Assembly (NCBI GenBank): GCA_017512705.1
Contig: JAFWEX010000001.1
Coordinates: forward strand, 18,259 to 82,258
Direction of reading: 5' to 3'
Source: Paenibacillus sp.
Lineage (GTDB): Bacteria; Bacillota; Bacilli; Paenibacillales; Paenibacillaceae
Length of the DNA: 64,000 nucleotides
The notes under the pieces were generated by a model. The model was not told the DNA's origin, made no database searches, and was given only the letters and a program-made list of their open reading frames with translations. A program made the position numbers and the translations under genes. Shown piece after piece: positions 1 to 9,195 of the stretch. Numbering within the stretch: the stretch's first letter is position 1; every line of letters begins with the position of its first letter.

Positions 1-1
1 G

Positions 2-532
2 AAGCTTAGTGGGCTGACGATGACGATGATTCTGCTGGGCATGATGGTGCCGATTCATGCGGCGCTGCTGCCGTTGTTTATTATTTTGAAAAACCTGAGT
101 CTGCTGAATAGCTACTGGGCTTTGATCATTCCCTATGTAGCCTTTGGGATTCCGATGGCGGTCTTTATCCTGGGCAGTTTTTTCAAAGGGATCCCAAGAG
201 AGATGGAGGAGTCAGCTGTCATGGACGGCTGTGGCATATACCGCACGTTTTTCTCCATTATTCTGCCGCTCGTAACCCCGGCAATCTCGACGGTAGCAAT
301 CTTTACATTTTTGTCGTGCTGGAATGAGCTGATGTTTGCAGTGACGTTTATTAACAACACAGCTTATCAGACGCTGACGGTGGGTATGATGTCGATGGTC
401 GGAACGTACATTACGCAGTGGGGTATTATTGGTGCAGGGTTAATGATTACGACAGTGCCGACGGTGGTGATCTATCTGCTGCTGAACAAACAGGTGCAGA
501 AGAGTATGATTGCGGGTGCAATCAAAGGTTAA
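2..532 (+). CDS. Carbohydrate ABC transporter permease, MalG type (5' end outside window)
   Basis: Inner-membrane permease of a CUT1-type sugar importer, of which the last 176 residues are present. The reading frame is open from base 2, so the ATG at 20 is internal and the true start lies upstream of the window. The EAA loop that docks the ATPase is clear around residues 60-90 of the fragment (EMEESAVMDGCG followed by a conserved I-LP stretch), flanked by hydrophobic helices. The C-terminus QKSMIAGAIKG is typical for MalG-like proteins. The partner permease and binding protein must lie to the left. No rho-independent terminator is visible before the next gene. The substrate cannot be told. 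Confidence 0.9.
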   Translation, partial: KLSGLTMTMILLGMMVPIHAALLPLFIILKNLSLLNSYWALIIPYVAFGIPMAVFILGSFFKGIPREMEESAVMDGCGIYRTFFSIILPLVTPAISTVAIFTFLSCWNELMFAVTFINNTAYQTLTVGMMSMVGTYITQWGIIGAGLMITTVPTVVIYLLLNKQVQKSMIAGAIKG

Positions 533-700
533 AAAGGGTATCAAAAAATCAGGGGATATCAGCGCTTGGAGGGTTATTCTGTCATTGGAATGTCGGTGTA
601 AACATATCAAGTTCAACTTATATGGACTAGACCCCAGCTTACAGTCATGGAATAATAAGGGAGAGTTGATCCGAGCAGTCAGAGAGGGGAATGTGGTTAC

Positions 701-1318
701 ATGATGGAACAGTTGGTCGAGCAGGTATCTGTGCAGGAAAAGGTTGTAGCTTTTACGTTTGATGATGGCCCGCATCCGGTATATACCTATCAAGTGCTGG
801 AAATCTTCCGCCGAGCAGGCGGCCATGCAACATTTTTCATGATTGGCAAGGAGATGGAGGCTTACCCGGATATTGCAGCAGAGGTGCACCGTGAAGGACA
901 TGAGATTGCCAATCATACATACACCCATCCGAATCTGACCGAGCTTACGCTGGAAGAGGCTGATGAGGAGCTGCGGCAAGCCGAACGTCTTGTTCAGGAA
1001 GTGACGGGCAAGTCCGCCCGCAGTTTCCGGCCGCCTTTTTTTGGCGTGAATGAGGACATCTTATCTCTGGCTACAGAACGTGGATACCGCACCATTGGTG
1101 CAGTGAACGGCGGTGCTCGGGATTGGGACAATCCCGGGGTTGAACACATTCTGGAGCATACCCGTTCCGTGGTGAAACCTGGTAGTGTGTTGATCTTCCA
1201 TGATGGGTACGGGGATCGTTCCCAGACCGTAGAGGCCGTGCGTGTGCTGGTGGAAGAACTGACGGCTGAAGGATATCGAATGGTTACGGTTAGTGAGTTG
1301 TTAGAATTGGCTGAGTGA
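701..1318 (+). CDS. Polysaccharide deacetylase family protein (NodB homology domain)
   Basis: Metal-dependent carbohydrate esterase (CE4) that should remove N- or O-acetyl groups from a polysaccharide or oligosaccharide. All five family motifs are visible: TFDDGP with D21/D22, HTYTHP with metal ligands H72/H76, RPPFF at 110-114, DWDNPG at 141-146 and the late HDG motif at H167/D168. At 205 residues it is little more than the bare catalytic domain. No signal peptide is evident, so it acts in the cytosol or is exported by other means. The start is one of two adjacent ATGs behind a GAGGGG stretch. A hairpin terminator follows, so it is probably monocistronic. The exact substrate is not predictable. 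Confidence 0.9.
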   Translation: MMEQLVEQVSVQEKVVAFTFDDGPHPVYTYQVLEIFRRAGGHATFFMIGKEMEAYPDIAAEVHREGHEIANHTYTHPNLTELTLEEADEELRQAERLVQEVTGKSARSFRPPFFGVNEDILSLATERGYRTIGAVNGGARDWDNPGVEHILEHTRSVVKPGSVLIFHDGYGDRSQTVEAVRVLVEELTAEGYRMVTVSELLELAE

Positions 1319-1360
1319 TCAGCTAAGCTGTCTAAGCTTCCCAATGAAGTGGCATCATAT

Positions 1361-1400
1361 AGCCAGACCCATCATTCTATAGGATGAGAGGGTCTTTTTG
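1361..1400 (+). terminator. Rho-independent terminator after the polysaccharide deacetylase
   Basis: AGACCC (from 1365) pairs with GGGTCT, extended by an inner ATCAT/GATGA stem, and is followed by a T-rich run (TTTTTG). It lies 46 bases after the deacetylase stop codon. Confidence 0.75.
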
Positions 1401-1496
1401 TTGTGTATAAAGTCGATGTGAATCCCCTACAAAAAGGTTGGTTCAAACCTGTGCAGAATATACTTCGTTAATTTTACTTTACTATAGAATCTACTC

Positions 1497-1502
1497 TATA
1501 AT
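1497..1502 (+). promoter_or_regulatory. Candidate sigma-A -10 element for the MscS gene
   Basis: A consensus TATAAT sits 35 bases before the start codon of the channel gene, inside a small inverted repeat (CTACT/AGTAG). No good -35 hexamer is visible at 17-18 bases, so this is only a candidate. Confidence 0.35.
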
Positions 1503-1536
1503 AGTAGGCTAAACTAGACTGTGACAGGAGGTTATT

Positions 1537-2790
1537 ATGGATCTAATTAGAAACCAGTTAGAGGAACTGGGGATGAGTGAACCGTCCCTTGGGTATGTTT
1601 CCAATGTGATTATGATACTATTTATTGCTCTAATCTCGATGATTGCGAATTATATTGCTAAACGAATTGTAATTAAGATTGTGCATCGGATTGTGAGCCA
1701 TAATCGGTTCAAATGGGGACACATAGTCGTCCAGAAAAAGCTGTTCCAGAGACTATCGCATCTTGTACCGGCGATTATCATCTATTACACCGCATATATT
1801 TTCTCGGGTTATCAGGCTCTGATTGAAAAAGCGGCAATGACCTACATGATTGTGGTCATGATTACAGTGCTGAATGCACTACTGAATGTATTTGACGATA
1901 TCTATCGGACCTATGAAGTATCCAAAATCCGCCCGATTAAGAGCTACATTCAGGTGGCGAAGATCATTCTGTTTATCATCGGTGGTATTATCGTTATCTC
2001 GAGTCTGGTTGGGCAGAATCCGTTAATTATCCTCAGTGGACTAGGGGCTTTGTCGGCAGTCTTGATGCTGATCTTCAAAGATTCCATCCTGGGACTGGTC
2101 GCTGGTGTACAGCTGTCGTCGAATGATATGGTGCGTGTAGGCGACTGGATTGAGATGCCGAAGTACAATGCTGATGGTGATGTGATTGATATTACCCTGA
2201 ACACGGTGAAAGTGATGAATTTCGATAAGACGATCACCATGATTCCAAGTTATGCCCTGATATCGGACTCGTTCCGGAACTGGAGAGGTATGCAGGTATC
2301 CGGCGGCAGAAGAATTAAGCGAAGTATTTTTATTGATATTAGCAGTATCCGTTTTTGCGATGATGAGATGGTGGCGGAGTTTGAAAAAATTCACTACCTG
2401 GCCGATTATATCACTTCGAAATTAAAGGAAATCGAGGCCTATAACACAGAACATCAAGTGAATAGAGAAAGTAATGTGAATGGTCGACAACTCACCAATA
2501 TTGGTGTGTTTCGTGAATATATCCATCAATATTTGAAAAATCATCCGAAGATCAATCAGAATATGACGATGATTGTGAGACAGCTTGCTCCAGAGGATCG
2601 CGGGTTACCTCTCGAAATATATGCATTCAGCAATGACACCAATTGGAGTGTCTATGAGGCTGTGCAAGCCGATATTTTTGACCATATTTTTGCGGTGGCA
2701 TCGACATTCGGGCTGCGGGCCTTCCAGAATCCGACGGGTCATGATATTGTGCAGCTCAAGGAAAATAAAGAATATGTGCGTGAATATTAG
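1537..2790 (+). CDS. Mechanosensitive ion channel, MscS superfamily (YbdG-like)
   Basis: Membrane channel that should open under osmotic downshock. At 417 residues it has the size and layout of E. coli YbdG: about five hydrophobic helices in residues 17-180, a pore-lining glycine/alanine-rich helix (LIILSGLGALSAVLMLIFKDSILGL region, about 162-187), then the MscS beta domain (VRVGDWIEMP, with an insert NADGDVIDITL before VKVMNFDKT) and a long C-terminal cytoplasmic region. The start follows an AGGAGG ribosome site at about 1526. It is flanked by unrelated genes and is probably transcribed alone. The family assignment is secure; the exact subfamily is inferred from length and the insert. Confidence 0.9.
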   Translation: MDLIRNQLEELGMSEPSLGYVSNVIMILFIALISMIANYIAKRIVIKIVHRIVSHNRFKWGHIVVQKKLFQRLSHLVPAIIIYYTAYIFSGYQALIEKAAMTYMIVVMITVLNALLNVFDDIYRTYEVSKIRPIKSYIQVAKIILFIIGGIIVISSLVGQNPLIILSGLGALSAVLMLIFKDSILGLVAGVQLSSNDMVRVGDWIEMPKYNADGDVIDITLNTVKVMNFDKTITMIPSYALISDSFRNWRGMQVSGGRRIKRSIFIDISSIRFCDDEMVAEFEKIHYLADYITSKLKEIEAYNTEHQVNRESNVNGRQLTNIGVFREYIHQYLKNHPKINQNMTMIVRQLAPEDRGLPLEIYAFSNDTNWSVYEAVQADIFDHIFAVASTFGLRAFQNPTGHDIVQLKENKEYVREY

Positions 2791-2988
2791 TTTTGCATAA
2801 GGAAAAGCCCACATGATGATACAACATCCCCAGATGTGAGAATCGGCTGCGCATGATGACTGTTAAGCTGCATGGATTGATTCAAGCTTGTGTGGAGGGG
2901 TAGAATAACGAGAGAACCGATTCATATTGTCTTGTCCAATCCTTGCATAGGAAAGATCATATCACCTTTTACAAAGGAGAGTATCTGA

Positions 2989-3840
2989 ATGAATCATATC
3001 CCCGAGTACACGTTGAATGACGGCTTGAAGGTGCCTGCTATTGGATTTGGTACGTACAGTTTGAAAGGAGAAGCGGGTGTTCAATCCATAACGTCTGCGT
3101 TTGATGCAGGATACCGCTTGATCGATACGGCGTACAACTATGAAAATGAAGCAACGGTTGGTCGAGCGATCAAACAAAGCTCTATTGCCAGAGAAGAGCT
3201 TTTGATTACTTCCAAGCTGCCGGGCAGATATCATGCCTATGACAAAGCGTTGGTTGCGATACAGGAGTCACTGTACAGGGCTGACCTCGATTATTATGAT
3301 CTGTACCTGATTCACTGGCCTAATCCGAAGAAGGATATGTATGTAGAGGCATGGCAAGCCTTGATTGAAGCTAAAAAACGCGGATATATCCGCTCCATCG
3401 GTGTCAGCAACTTCCTGCCTGAGCACAATGAACGGCTAATTCAAGAGACGGGCGTAGCGCCAAGTCTGAATCAGATTGAACTGCATCCATTCTTCGACCA
3501 AGCGAATCAGCGGGAGCAGGATGCGAAGCATGGCATTGTCAACGAGTCATGGAGCCCCATTGGACGTGGCAATGACGCTTTGCAGGATATTTTGAAGGAC
3601 GAGAATATTCTCCGCATTGCGGACAATCATGGCAAAACACCGACGCAGATCATTCTACGCTGGCATGTCCAACTTGGTTCGATCCCGATTCCCAAGGCAG
3701 GTTCTTTAGAGCATCAGCAGGAGAACATTAATATTTTTGATTTCGAGCTGAATGCAGAAGAGATGCAGACGATTGCCTCGTTTAATCGTGCGGATGGACG
3801 GTTGTGGAATCAAGATCCGAGCGAGTATGAGGAGTTTTAA
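2989..3840 (+). CDS. Aldo/keto reductase
   Basis: NADPH-dependent oxidoreductase of the AKR superfamily, 283 residues, cytosolic. The catalytic tetrad is visible: D46 and Y51 in the IDTAYNYENE motif, K76 in ITSK and H109 in LIHWP. The GVSNF motif and the late cofactor-binding segment IPIPKAG are also present. An AAAGGAG ribosome site precedes the ATG. It resembles the AKR5-type 2,5-diketogluconate reductase/methylglyoxal reductase group of Bacillus (YvgN/YtbE), but the substrate cannot be assigned. A bidirectional hairpin separates it from the convergent mannosidase gene. Confidence 0.92.
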   Translation: MNHIPEYTLNDGLKVPAIGFGTYSLKGEAGVQSITSAFDAGYRLIDTAYNYENEATVGRAIKQSSIAREELLITSKLPGRYHAYDKALVAIQESLYRADLDYYDLYLIHWPNPKKDMYVEAWQALIEAKKRGYIRSIGVSNFLPEHNERLIQETGVAPSLNQIELHPFFDQANQREQDAKHGIVNESWSPIGRGNDALQDILKDENILRIADNHGKTPTQIILRWHVQLGSIPIPKAGSLEHQQENINIFDFELNAEEMQTIASFNRADGRLWNQDPSEYEEF

Positions 3841-3860
3841 CAGATTCTAGTTGATAAAAA

Positions 3861-3904
3861 GAAGGGTTGCCTCCATGTCGAATGACAGGAAGCAACCTTT
3901 TTTG
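3861..3904. terminator. Bidirectional terminator between the aldo/keto reductase and alpha-mannosidase genes
   Basis: AAGGGTTGCCTCC pairs with GGAAGCAACCTT with one bulge and one mismatch, followed on the plus strand by a run of Ts. The convergent genes end at 3840 and 3974, so the hairpin can serve both. Confidence 0.75.
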
Positions 3905-3973
3905 TTGCTATTCATCTTACGATAACCATTTCTATGATTGCCGTTTTAGCTGTTTTTTTACATTAGGGATGGA

Positions 3974-6900
3974 TCAGTTGGATACGCTCGGGATACGGAA
4001 TGTCAGAATCTCATATGGCTTGATGTCAAAAGCAATGCGTGCATTCTCCACACGATACTCTGCTTCGATGTTTTCCAAAAGATCACATGCGTACGCTGTA
4101 TCACCTGTTCCTTCAGGCAATTGCAGGGAAGCTCGGCTGCGACGGCCATGGGCTTCATACACACGGATGATCATGTCATCGTTGTCCTCGGCTTTTTTCA
4201 CAACCTCCAGCACCACATTCTCCTGATCTACGGAAGCAAGGGACCACGTGTCCGGTAACGTCCCGCTCTGTGAACCTATTCCCAGGCCAACCAGCGGACG
4301 GTTGAGATCATAAGCCGCCTGAATAACACGTCCCTCACGGAAGTCACCTTGATGTGGAAAGAGGGAGTAGGTAAAGACATGCCGCTCTTTGTCGGCATTT
4401 TCATTCGGATAGGTCGCACTCTTGATCAAGGACAGGCGCATCACTGAATTGTGAATGTCATATCCGTATTTGCAGTCATTCAGCAAGGCAGCACCGTAGC
4501 CGCTCTCCGCCAGATCCGCCCACTTCTGACCACATACCTCGAATCGGGCCTGATCCCAGCTGGTATTGCGGTGTGTTGCGCGTTCCACATTACCATACTG
4601 GATTTCATAGACGGCCTTTTCACTCCATATATCCAGTGAGAAGGCTGCTTTGAGCAGCAAATGCTCCTGTTTCCAGTCAACGAAGGTGCGGAAATCGATC
4701 CGCCGTGTATGTGCGTAGAACATAATCGTTTGCTCCACGACAGAGTCCAGGAATTGTCTTTTTACTTGAAGCACAGAACGTACTGGACCGCTTTCTACCC
4801 ATTCTATCGACTGTAGGTCGTTGATCTCCCACATCTGCTGTTCATAATAATCATCAATATTCCATGCCTCGTACTCCGCAGGGCGATCTTCGAATACTTG
4901 CAGCACGTTGCCGCGCTCGCCAGATTGAAGCAGTTCACGCCCCTCCAGCTTGTCCCACACGGATATGAATTCAGCACTTTCATTCAGGAGAATATCATAC
5001 CAAGGGGTCTCGATGGATTGCTGCTCGGATTGCCACTGGGCGACCGATACTCCTATACTATTGTGTTCTGCCGCAGCGTCAGGTAAGATCCGGAACGTTT
5101 TGTACCCTGCCGCAGGCACGTTCTCTGCAAGGAAAACAAGACCGCCTTCCGGCGTGTACTGACTTGGTACAGGGCGTTCTCCATCGTATACCGTTACTTT
5201 TCTCGCAAAAGGAGGCAGTTCCACTACATCTGTCCGTGCAAAGCCGGTGCTGTTAAAGACAACAATTCCTTCGCCATCCGATGTAATCTGGCTCACAATG
5301 CCGTTCAAGGCGCTATCCTTCAGCTCGTCCGTAACACGAAGCACCTCTTCGTACTGCTCCTGCGAATCGACATAAACTTGCTCAATGGAGCTGCCCGGCA
5401 GAATGTCATGGAACTGGTTCAGCATCGTCAGCTTCCATGCGTGTTCCAATGCGTCCGTTGGATATACAGCCTTTGCATCCGCCTGACGTTGAATCATGGA
5501 GAACAGCTCGGCATCAGCCAGCGCAAATTCGCTGTGACGGTTATACTTTTTGTTACGAGCCATGGATGTGTACGTACCGCGATGGTATTCCAGATACAGC
5601 TCGCCTGACCAGCGTGGAACGGAACGCACATCTGCTAGATTCTGCTCTAACTTTTCAAAAAACTCACGCACGAAAGTACGTTTCACCGTAGGTACGCCAG
5701 GAAGTCCTTTTTCAAGCCGTCTGCCATGTTCCAGCATCTCCTCCGTTGGTCCACCGCCGCCGTCTCCGAAGCCGAAGCATTGCAATACATCTGTGTTGAT
5801 GTTTTTGTTCTGATATCGCTGCCATGTGCCTTTCACTTGAGAAGCGTTGAACCGTCCGTTGTATGTCGTTTCGAAACGGTGCTTACCGAACTCAGGGTGT
5901 TTAATATAGTCCTTAGCCGTAATGAAATGGGTTAGAACCTCGGAACCGTCAATCCCTCTCCAGTACATCGTGTCGTTCGGAATCTGGTTGGTATCATTCC
6001 ACGCGATTTTCGTCGTCATAAAATAATCAATGCCGCTCTTGCGCATAATCTGTGGCATCGCTGCGCTGTACCCGAATACATCGGGCAACCACAGTACACG
6101 GTTCTCAACACCGAACTCTTCTTTGAAGAAACGCTTGCCATAGATAATCTGGCGGATCATCGATTCACCGGAGATCAGGTTACAATCGGCCTCCAGCCAC
6201 ATTGAACCTTCGGCTTCCCAGCGGCCTTCGGCAACTTTTTCTTTGATTTTTTCATACAAAGACGGGAAGTCGGCCTTCAGGTATGCATAGAGCTGAGGCT
6301 GAGAGGACATGAACGTGTACTCCGGGAATTTATCCATCAGATAGAGCACACTGGCGAAGCTGCGAATGACCTTCTCCCGTGTCTGATCCAGCGTCCACAG
6401 CCAGGCCACGTCAATATGAGTATGACCGATGCAGTGAACCGTTGGGATGTGATTACTGTCAGGACGAGTCTCACCATAGATATGGTTTTGCAGATACTCG
6501 CGTGCTTCCAGCACAGATGCGTGAAACGCTTCGCTATTTTCCTGCCGTAAATCTAGCAGATTCACAGCTTCGTTCAGTTGTTCAATCAGCTTCAGGCGCT
6601 CCAGATCATCCTCGCGCAACAGGTCTGCCGCATCTAGTGCAGCCTTCAGGTCATAATACAAATTCGAAACAGGCTCATGATGCTCGGCAATGTATACGTT
6701 GAGGAAAACATCGGCTGCGGACGTGCTGCAATAGGCGTATAGCGCCAGCTCGAATTCTTCGCCTTTGACAGCGGCAGGAGTCAGGTCGATCTCGGTATGA
6801 TTCACATCCAGACCGCAGATTAGCTCTCCGTTCAGGAACGCGAGAAACTGCGGGTTATCATAATTCCAGATATCTGTCGCACCGGTAACGATAGCACAAA

Positions 6901-7153
6901 CAACCTTTTTTCCTTCCATATGATCAGGAATCTGAATGCGGGCTTTGAAGCAGCTGTGCACATCCTTACCGCCCCAGCCATCACCCTTGCGGAACACATT
7001 CCACGAAGAAGGGTCTTCATGCACGAGATCCCACGTATGGTATCCGCTCTCTTTATGATAAAGCTCCGGTATATAGGTCTTAGACGTTAATCGTGCAGTT
7101 TCCAAGTGTTTCACAATCGTATGAATTCGAGTGGACAAAGAATTGATTTTCAT
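3974..7153 (-). CDS. Alpha-mannosidase, glycoside hydrolase family 38
   Basis: Retaining exo-alpha-mannosidase of 1059 residues, full length for the bacterial GH38 class. The N-terminal catalytic domain carries the zinc motif GHTHIDVAWLW near residues 243-253 and the nucleophile motif WLPDVFGYSAAMPQ near 355-368. The middle and C-terminal beta domains follow, ending in YEILTFRIP. There is no signal peptide, so it should act on imported oligosaccharides in the cytosol. The ATG follows a GGTGGG stretch. It is divergent from an AraC-family regulator at 7373, and the gap holds a cre-like operator. This suggests induction by the AraC protein and catabolite repression; both are inferences. Confidence 0.95.
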   Translation of the reverse strand: MKINSLSTRIHTIVKHLETARLTSKTYIPELYHKESGYHTWDLVHEDPSSWNVFRKGDGWGGKDVHSCFKARIQIPDHMEGKKVVCAIVTGATDIWNYDNPQFLAFLNGELICGLDVNHTEIDLTPAAVKGEEFELALYAYCSTSAADVFLNVYIAEHHEPVSNLYYDLKAALDAADLLREDDLERLKLIEQLNEAVNLLDLRQENSEAFHASVLEAREYLQNHIYGETRPDSNHIPTVHCIGHTHIDVAWLWTLDQTREKVIRSFASVLYLMDKFPEYTFMSSQPQLYAYLKADFPSLYEKIKEKVAEGRWEAEGSMWLEADCNLISGESMIRQIIYGKRFFKEEFGVENRVLWLPDVFGYSAAMPQIMRKSGIDYFMTTKIAWNDTNQIPNDTMYWRGIDGSEVLTHFITAKDYIKHPEFGKHRFETTYNGRFNASQVKGTWQRYQNKNINTDVLQCFGFGDGGGGPTEEMLEHGRRLEKGLPGVPTVKRTFVREFFEKLEQNLADVRSVPRWSGELYLEYHRGTYTSMARNKKYNRHSEFALADAELFSMIQRQADAKAVYPTDALEHAWKLTMLNQFHDILPGSSIEQVYVDSQEQYEEVLRVTDELKDSALNGIVSQITSDGEGIVVFNSTGFARTDVVELPPFARKVTVYDGERPVPSQYTPEGGLVFLAENVPAAGYKTFRILPDAAAEHNSIGVSVAQWQSEQQSIETPWYDILLNESAEFISVWDKLEGRELLQSGERGNVLQVFEDRPAEYEAWNIDDYYEQQMWEINDLQSIEWVESGPVRSVLQVKRQFLDSVVEQTIMFYAHTRRIDFRTFVDWKQEHLLLKAAFSLDIWSEKAVYEIQYGNVERATHRNTSWDQARFEVCGQKWADLAESGYGAALLNDCKYGYDIHNSVMRLSLIKSATYPNENADKERHVFTYSLFPHQGDFREGRVIQAAYDLNRPLVGLGIGSQSGTLPDTWSLASVDQENVVLEVVKKAEDNDDMIIRVYEAHGRRSRASLQLPEGTGDTAYACDLLENIEAEYRVENARIAFDIKPYEILTFRIPSVSN

Positions 7154-7234
7154 ATGTGTTTCCCACCTTGGTATGTAGTAAGTACAGGCTGTAAGGATTA
7201 ATCAACAACAATCACAACAATAGAATTTCTAACT

Positions 7235-7250
7235 TTGAAAACGCTGACAT
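7235..7250 (-). promoter_or_regulatory. cre-like site (CcpA) in the mannosidase/AraC divergent promoter region
   Basis: TTGAAAACGCTGACAT fits the remembered consensus WTGNAARCGNWWNCAW at 15 of 16 positions. It lies 82 bases before the mannosidase start and 123 before the regulator start. Confidence 0.5.
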
Positions 7251-7372
7251 TATAACTTTATCATATCAAACCGGAAATGATCGAAACTATGTAATGTATG
7301 CTGAAAATGCCGTATTTTTATTGCATTTCATGCTAAAATAAAGCTATGAATGAACAGGGAAGGAGCATGTCC

Positions 7373-8317
7373 ATGACATCATCGGTTTTGTCATATGAGA
7401 AGGGATATGCGATCCATGTGAACCAGCCGGAGGATTCCCTTTTTTATTATCTGGATTACGATGAGCGTTCGCATGATCTCAATATGGAGTTTCAGCATTT
7501 TCACGATTTCTATGAAATTTGCATTCTGCTGGATCGTACCGCTGCACATATTATTGAAGGAAGTTTATATGAGATTCAGCCTGATGATATTGTGCTGCTT
7601 CGGCCTGCTTTGCTTCATAAAACACAATATCCGAAGGGCGTGCCGCCAAAACGGTTGATGATCAATTTTGCTATGCCCCGCAGTGTGCCTGGACTTGAGA
7701 ACGGTTACAGCGAGCTGTTTACGATATTTCATGCGCCTGTTCCTATTTTTCGGTTCTCGGAAGAGCGGCGGAAGGAGATCCTTGCCCCCATTAATGACAT
7801 TTTTGCGCTATCACAGCAGATGTCTCCCATTCAATCCGTGGCTATTCATCATAAATTTGTAGAATTCCTGTGTGGTTTACATAGGTATTCAGCGGAGAAT
7901 ACCTATGTACGTGAAGAGACTGGATCCGTAATGTCCCGGCGGATGTATGCCGTTGCATCGTATATTCACAGCCACTATCAGCAGGAGCTGTCACTGGATG
8001 AAGTGTCCAGACGCTTTTATGTGAGTGCCCATCATCTGTCTCGCCAGTTCAACAAAGTGACGGGTTTCACCTTTACAGAGTATGTACAGATGACCCGAAT
8101 CCGTAATGCCCAACAGTTACTGCTGCATATAAGTGAGAAAATTACGGATATCGCTGCCCAGTGTGGCTTCAGTAGCTTCTCGCAGTTTAATCGGATTTTC
8201 AACAAGCAGAATGGAATGTCACCAAGTGCATACCGCCGCAGTAGACCAGTGCAGGACGAGCGCCAGATGGGGTTTACAAGGGAAAGGGTAGTACAAGGCA
8301 ACTTAAGGAGTACTTAA
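7373..8317 (+). CDS. AraC family transcriptional regulator
   Basis: Cytosolic regulator of about 314 residues. The N-terminal half is a cupin-like sugar-sensing domain (FQHFHDFYEICILL and a DIVLLRPALLHK stretch). The C-terminal half is the double HTH, with LDEVSRRFYVSAHHLSRQF as the first helix pair and ITDIAAQCGFSSFSQFNRIF as the second. The frame opens at an ATG at 7346, but the AAGGAG site at 7360-7365 sits seven bases before the ATG at 7373, so that start is preferred. Its divergent neighbour is the GH38 mannosidase, its likely target. Confidence 0.92.
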   Translation: MTSSVLSYEKGYAIHVNQPEDSLFYYLDYDERSHDLNMEFQHFHDFYEICILLDRTAAHIIEGSLYEIQPDDIVLLRPALLHKTQYPKGVPPKRLMINFAMPRSVPGLENGYSELFTIFHAPVPIFRFSEERRKEILAPINDIFALSQQMSPIQSVAIHHKFVEFLCGLHRYSAENTYVREETGSVMSRRMYAVASYIHSHYQQELSLDEVSRRFYVSAHHLSRQFNKVTGFTFTEYVQMTRIRNAQQLLLHISEKITDIAAQCGFSSFSQFNRIFNKQNGMSPSAYRRSRPVQDERQMGFTRERVVQGNLRST

Positions 8318-8412
8318 GCCTCTCTAGCATCCTGAGCAGGTTGTGAGCGGCAGTCAGATAGAGTGTCCAAAGTATGAGGTAGGAGTGGAGTAAGTGGAAG
8401 CTTAGCATAGAA

Positions 8413-8457
8413 ATAAGGAAGAGTCAGCGCCAAGTTAGGGAGCTGACTCTTCCTTAT
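8413..8457. terminator. Bidirectional hairpin terminator between AraC gene and ABC ATPase gene
   Basis: A perfect 16-bp stem (ATAAGGAAGAGTCAGC paired with its complement at 8442-8457) encloses a 13-base loop between convergent genes. The flanking T runs are short. The rest of the 190-bp gap shows nothing. Confidence 0.65.
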
Positions 8458-8508
8458 ATGGGGGAGTACATCATTCCCATTCATCGGTTAAATCGGTTAA
8501 AGCTTGCT

Positions 8509-9195
8509 CTAAGACGTTGCAGCGAGCGTTAAAATTCCATCATTCATTCGGTATACCTTATCGCAATAGGCAAGCATACGCTCATCATGGGTAACCATGA
8601 TCGCTGCTTTTTGGCGTGATTTTACCTCTTGGGCCATGAGACTGACCACTTCATGTGCTCTTTTGGTATCCAGGCTTGCCGTGGGCTCATCCGCCAAGAT
8701 CAGGTTGGGATCATTCATTAATGCGCGAGCAATGGCCGTCCGCTGTTTTTCGCCGCCGGATAATTCTTCCGGGAATTTTCTGAGCTTCTGTCCAAGCCCT
8801 AGCTCTTCCAGCAGTTTGGTAGCAAATTTCCGATCCTCTTTCTGAATGGTTCCAGACATTCTTTTGACGACAAGGAGCTGGTCGAGAACATGTAGATAAG
8901 GAACCAAATTGGATGATTGCATAATAAAGCCGATCTCTTTCAATCGTATATTCGATAATTTTTTTTCCGTAAGCGTGGATATTACATTTCCATTCAGTCG
9001 GACTTCTCCTTCGGATGCTTTGAGCATGGCCCCCGCAATAGACAAGAATGTACTTTTACCCGACCCGGACGGACCAACAACAGCAACGAATTCTCCCGGC
9101 TCTACAGATAAGGACACCTGATCGAGTGCCTTTATCCGCTGATTTCCTTCACCGTAGTACATTGTGACTTCATTCATCTGCAGTCCTGTAGTCAT
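8509..9195 (-). CDS. ABC transporter ATP-binding protein (MacB/LolD type)
   Basis: Energising ATPase for the permease encoded just upstream on the same strand. It has 228 residues with Walker A GPSGSGKST near residue 40, the Q-loop in IGFIMQSSNLVPYL, signature LSGGEKQR, Walker B LILADEPTASLD and the switch histidine in VTHDERM. Its start overlaps the permease stop by one base (TAATG), which implies translational coupling. The family exports peptides, antibiotics or lipoproteins; the substrate here is unknown. Confidence 0.93.
   Translation of the reverse strand: MTTGLQMNEVTMYYGEGNQRIKALDQVSLSVEPGEFVAVVGPSGSGKSTFLSIAGAMLKASEGEVRLNGNVISTLTEKKLSNIRLKEIGFIMQSSNLVPYLHVLDQLLVVKRMSGTIQKEDRKFATKLLEELGLGQKLRKFPEELSGGEKQRTAIARALMNDPNLILADEPTASLDTKRAHEVVSLMAQEVKSRQKAAIMVTHDERMLAYCDKVYRMNDGILTLAATS

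Noticed and set aside
440-979. 179-codon minus-strand frame across the permease/deacetylase junction
   Set aside because: Overlaps two real plus-strand genes and shows no protein features.
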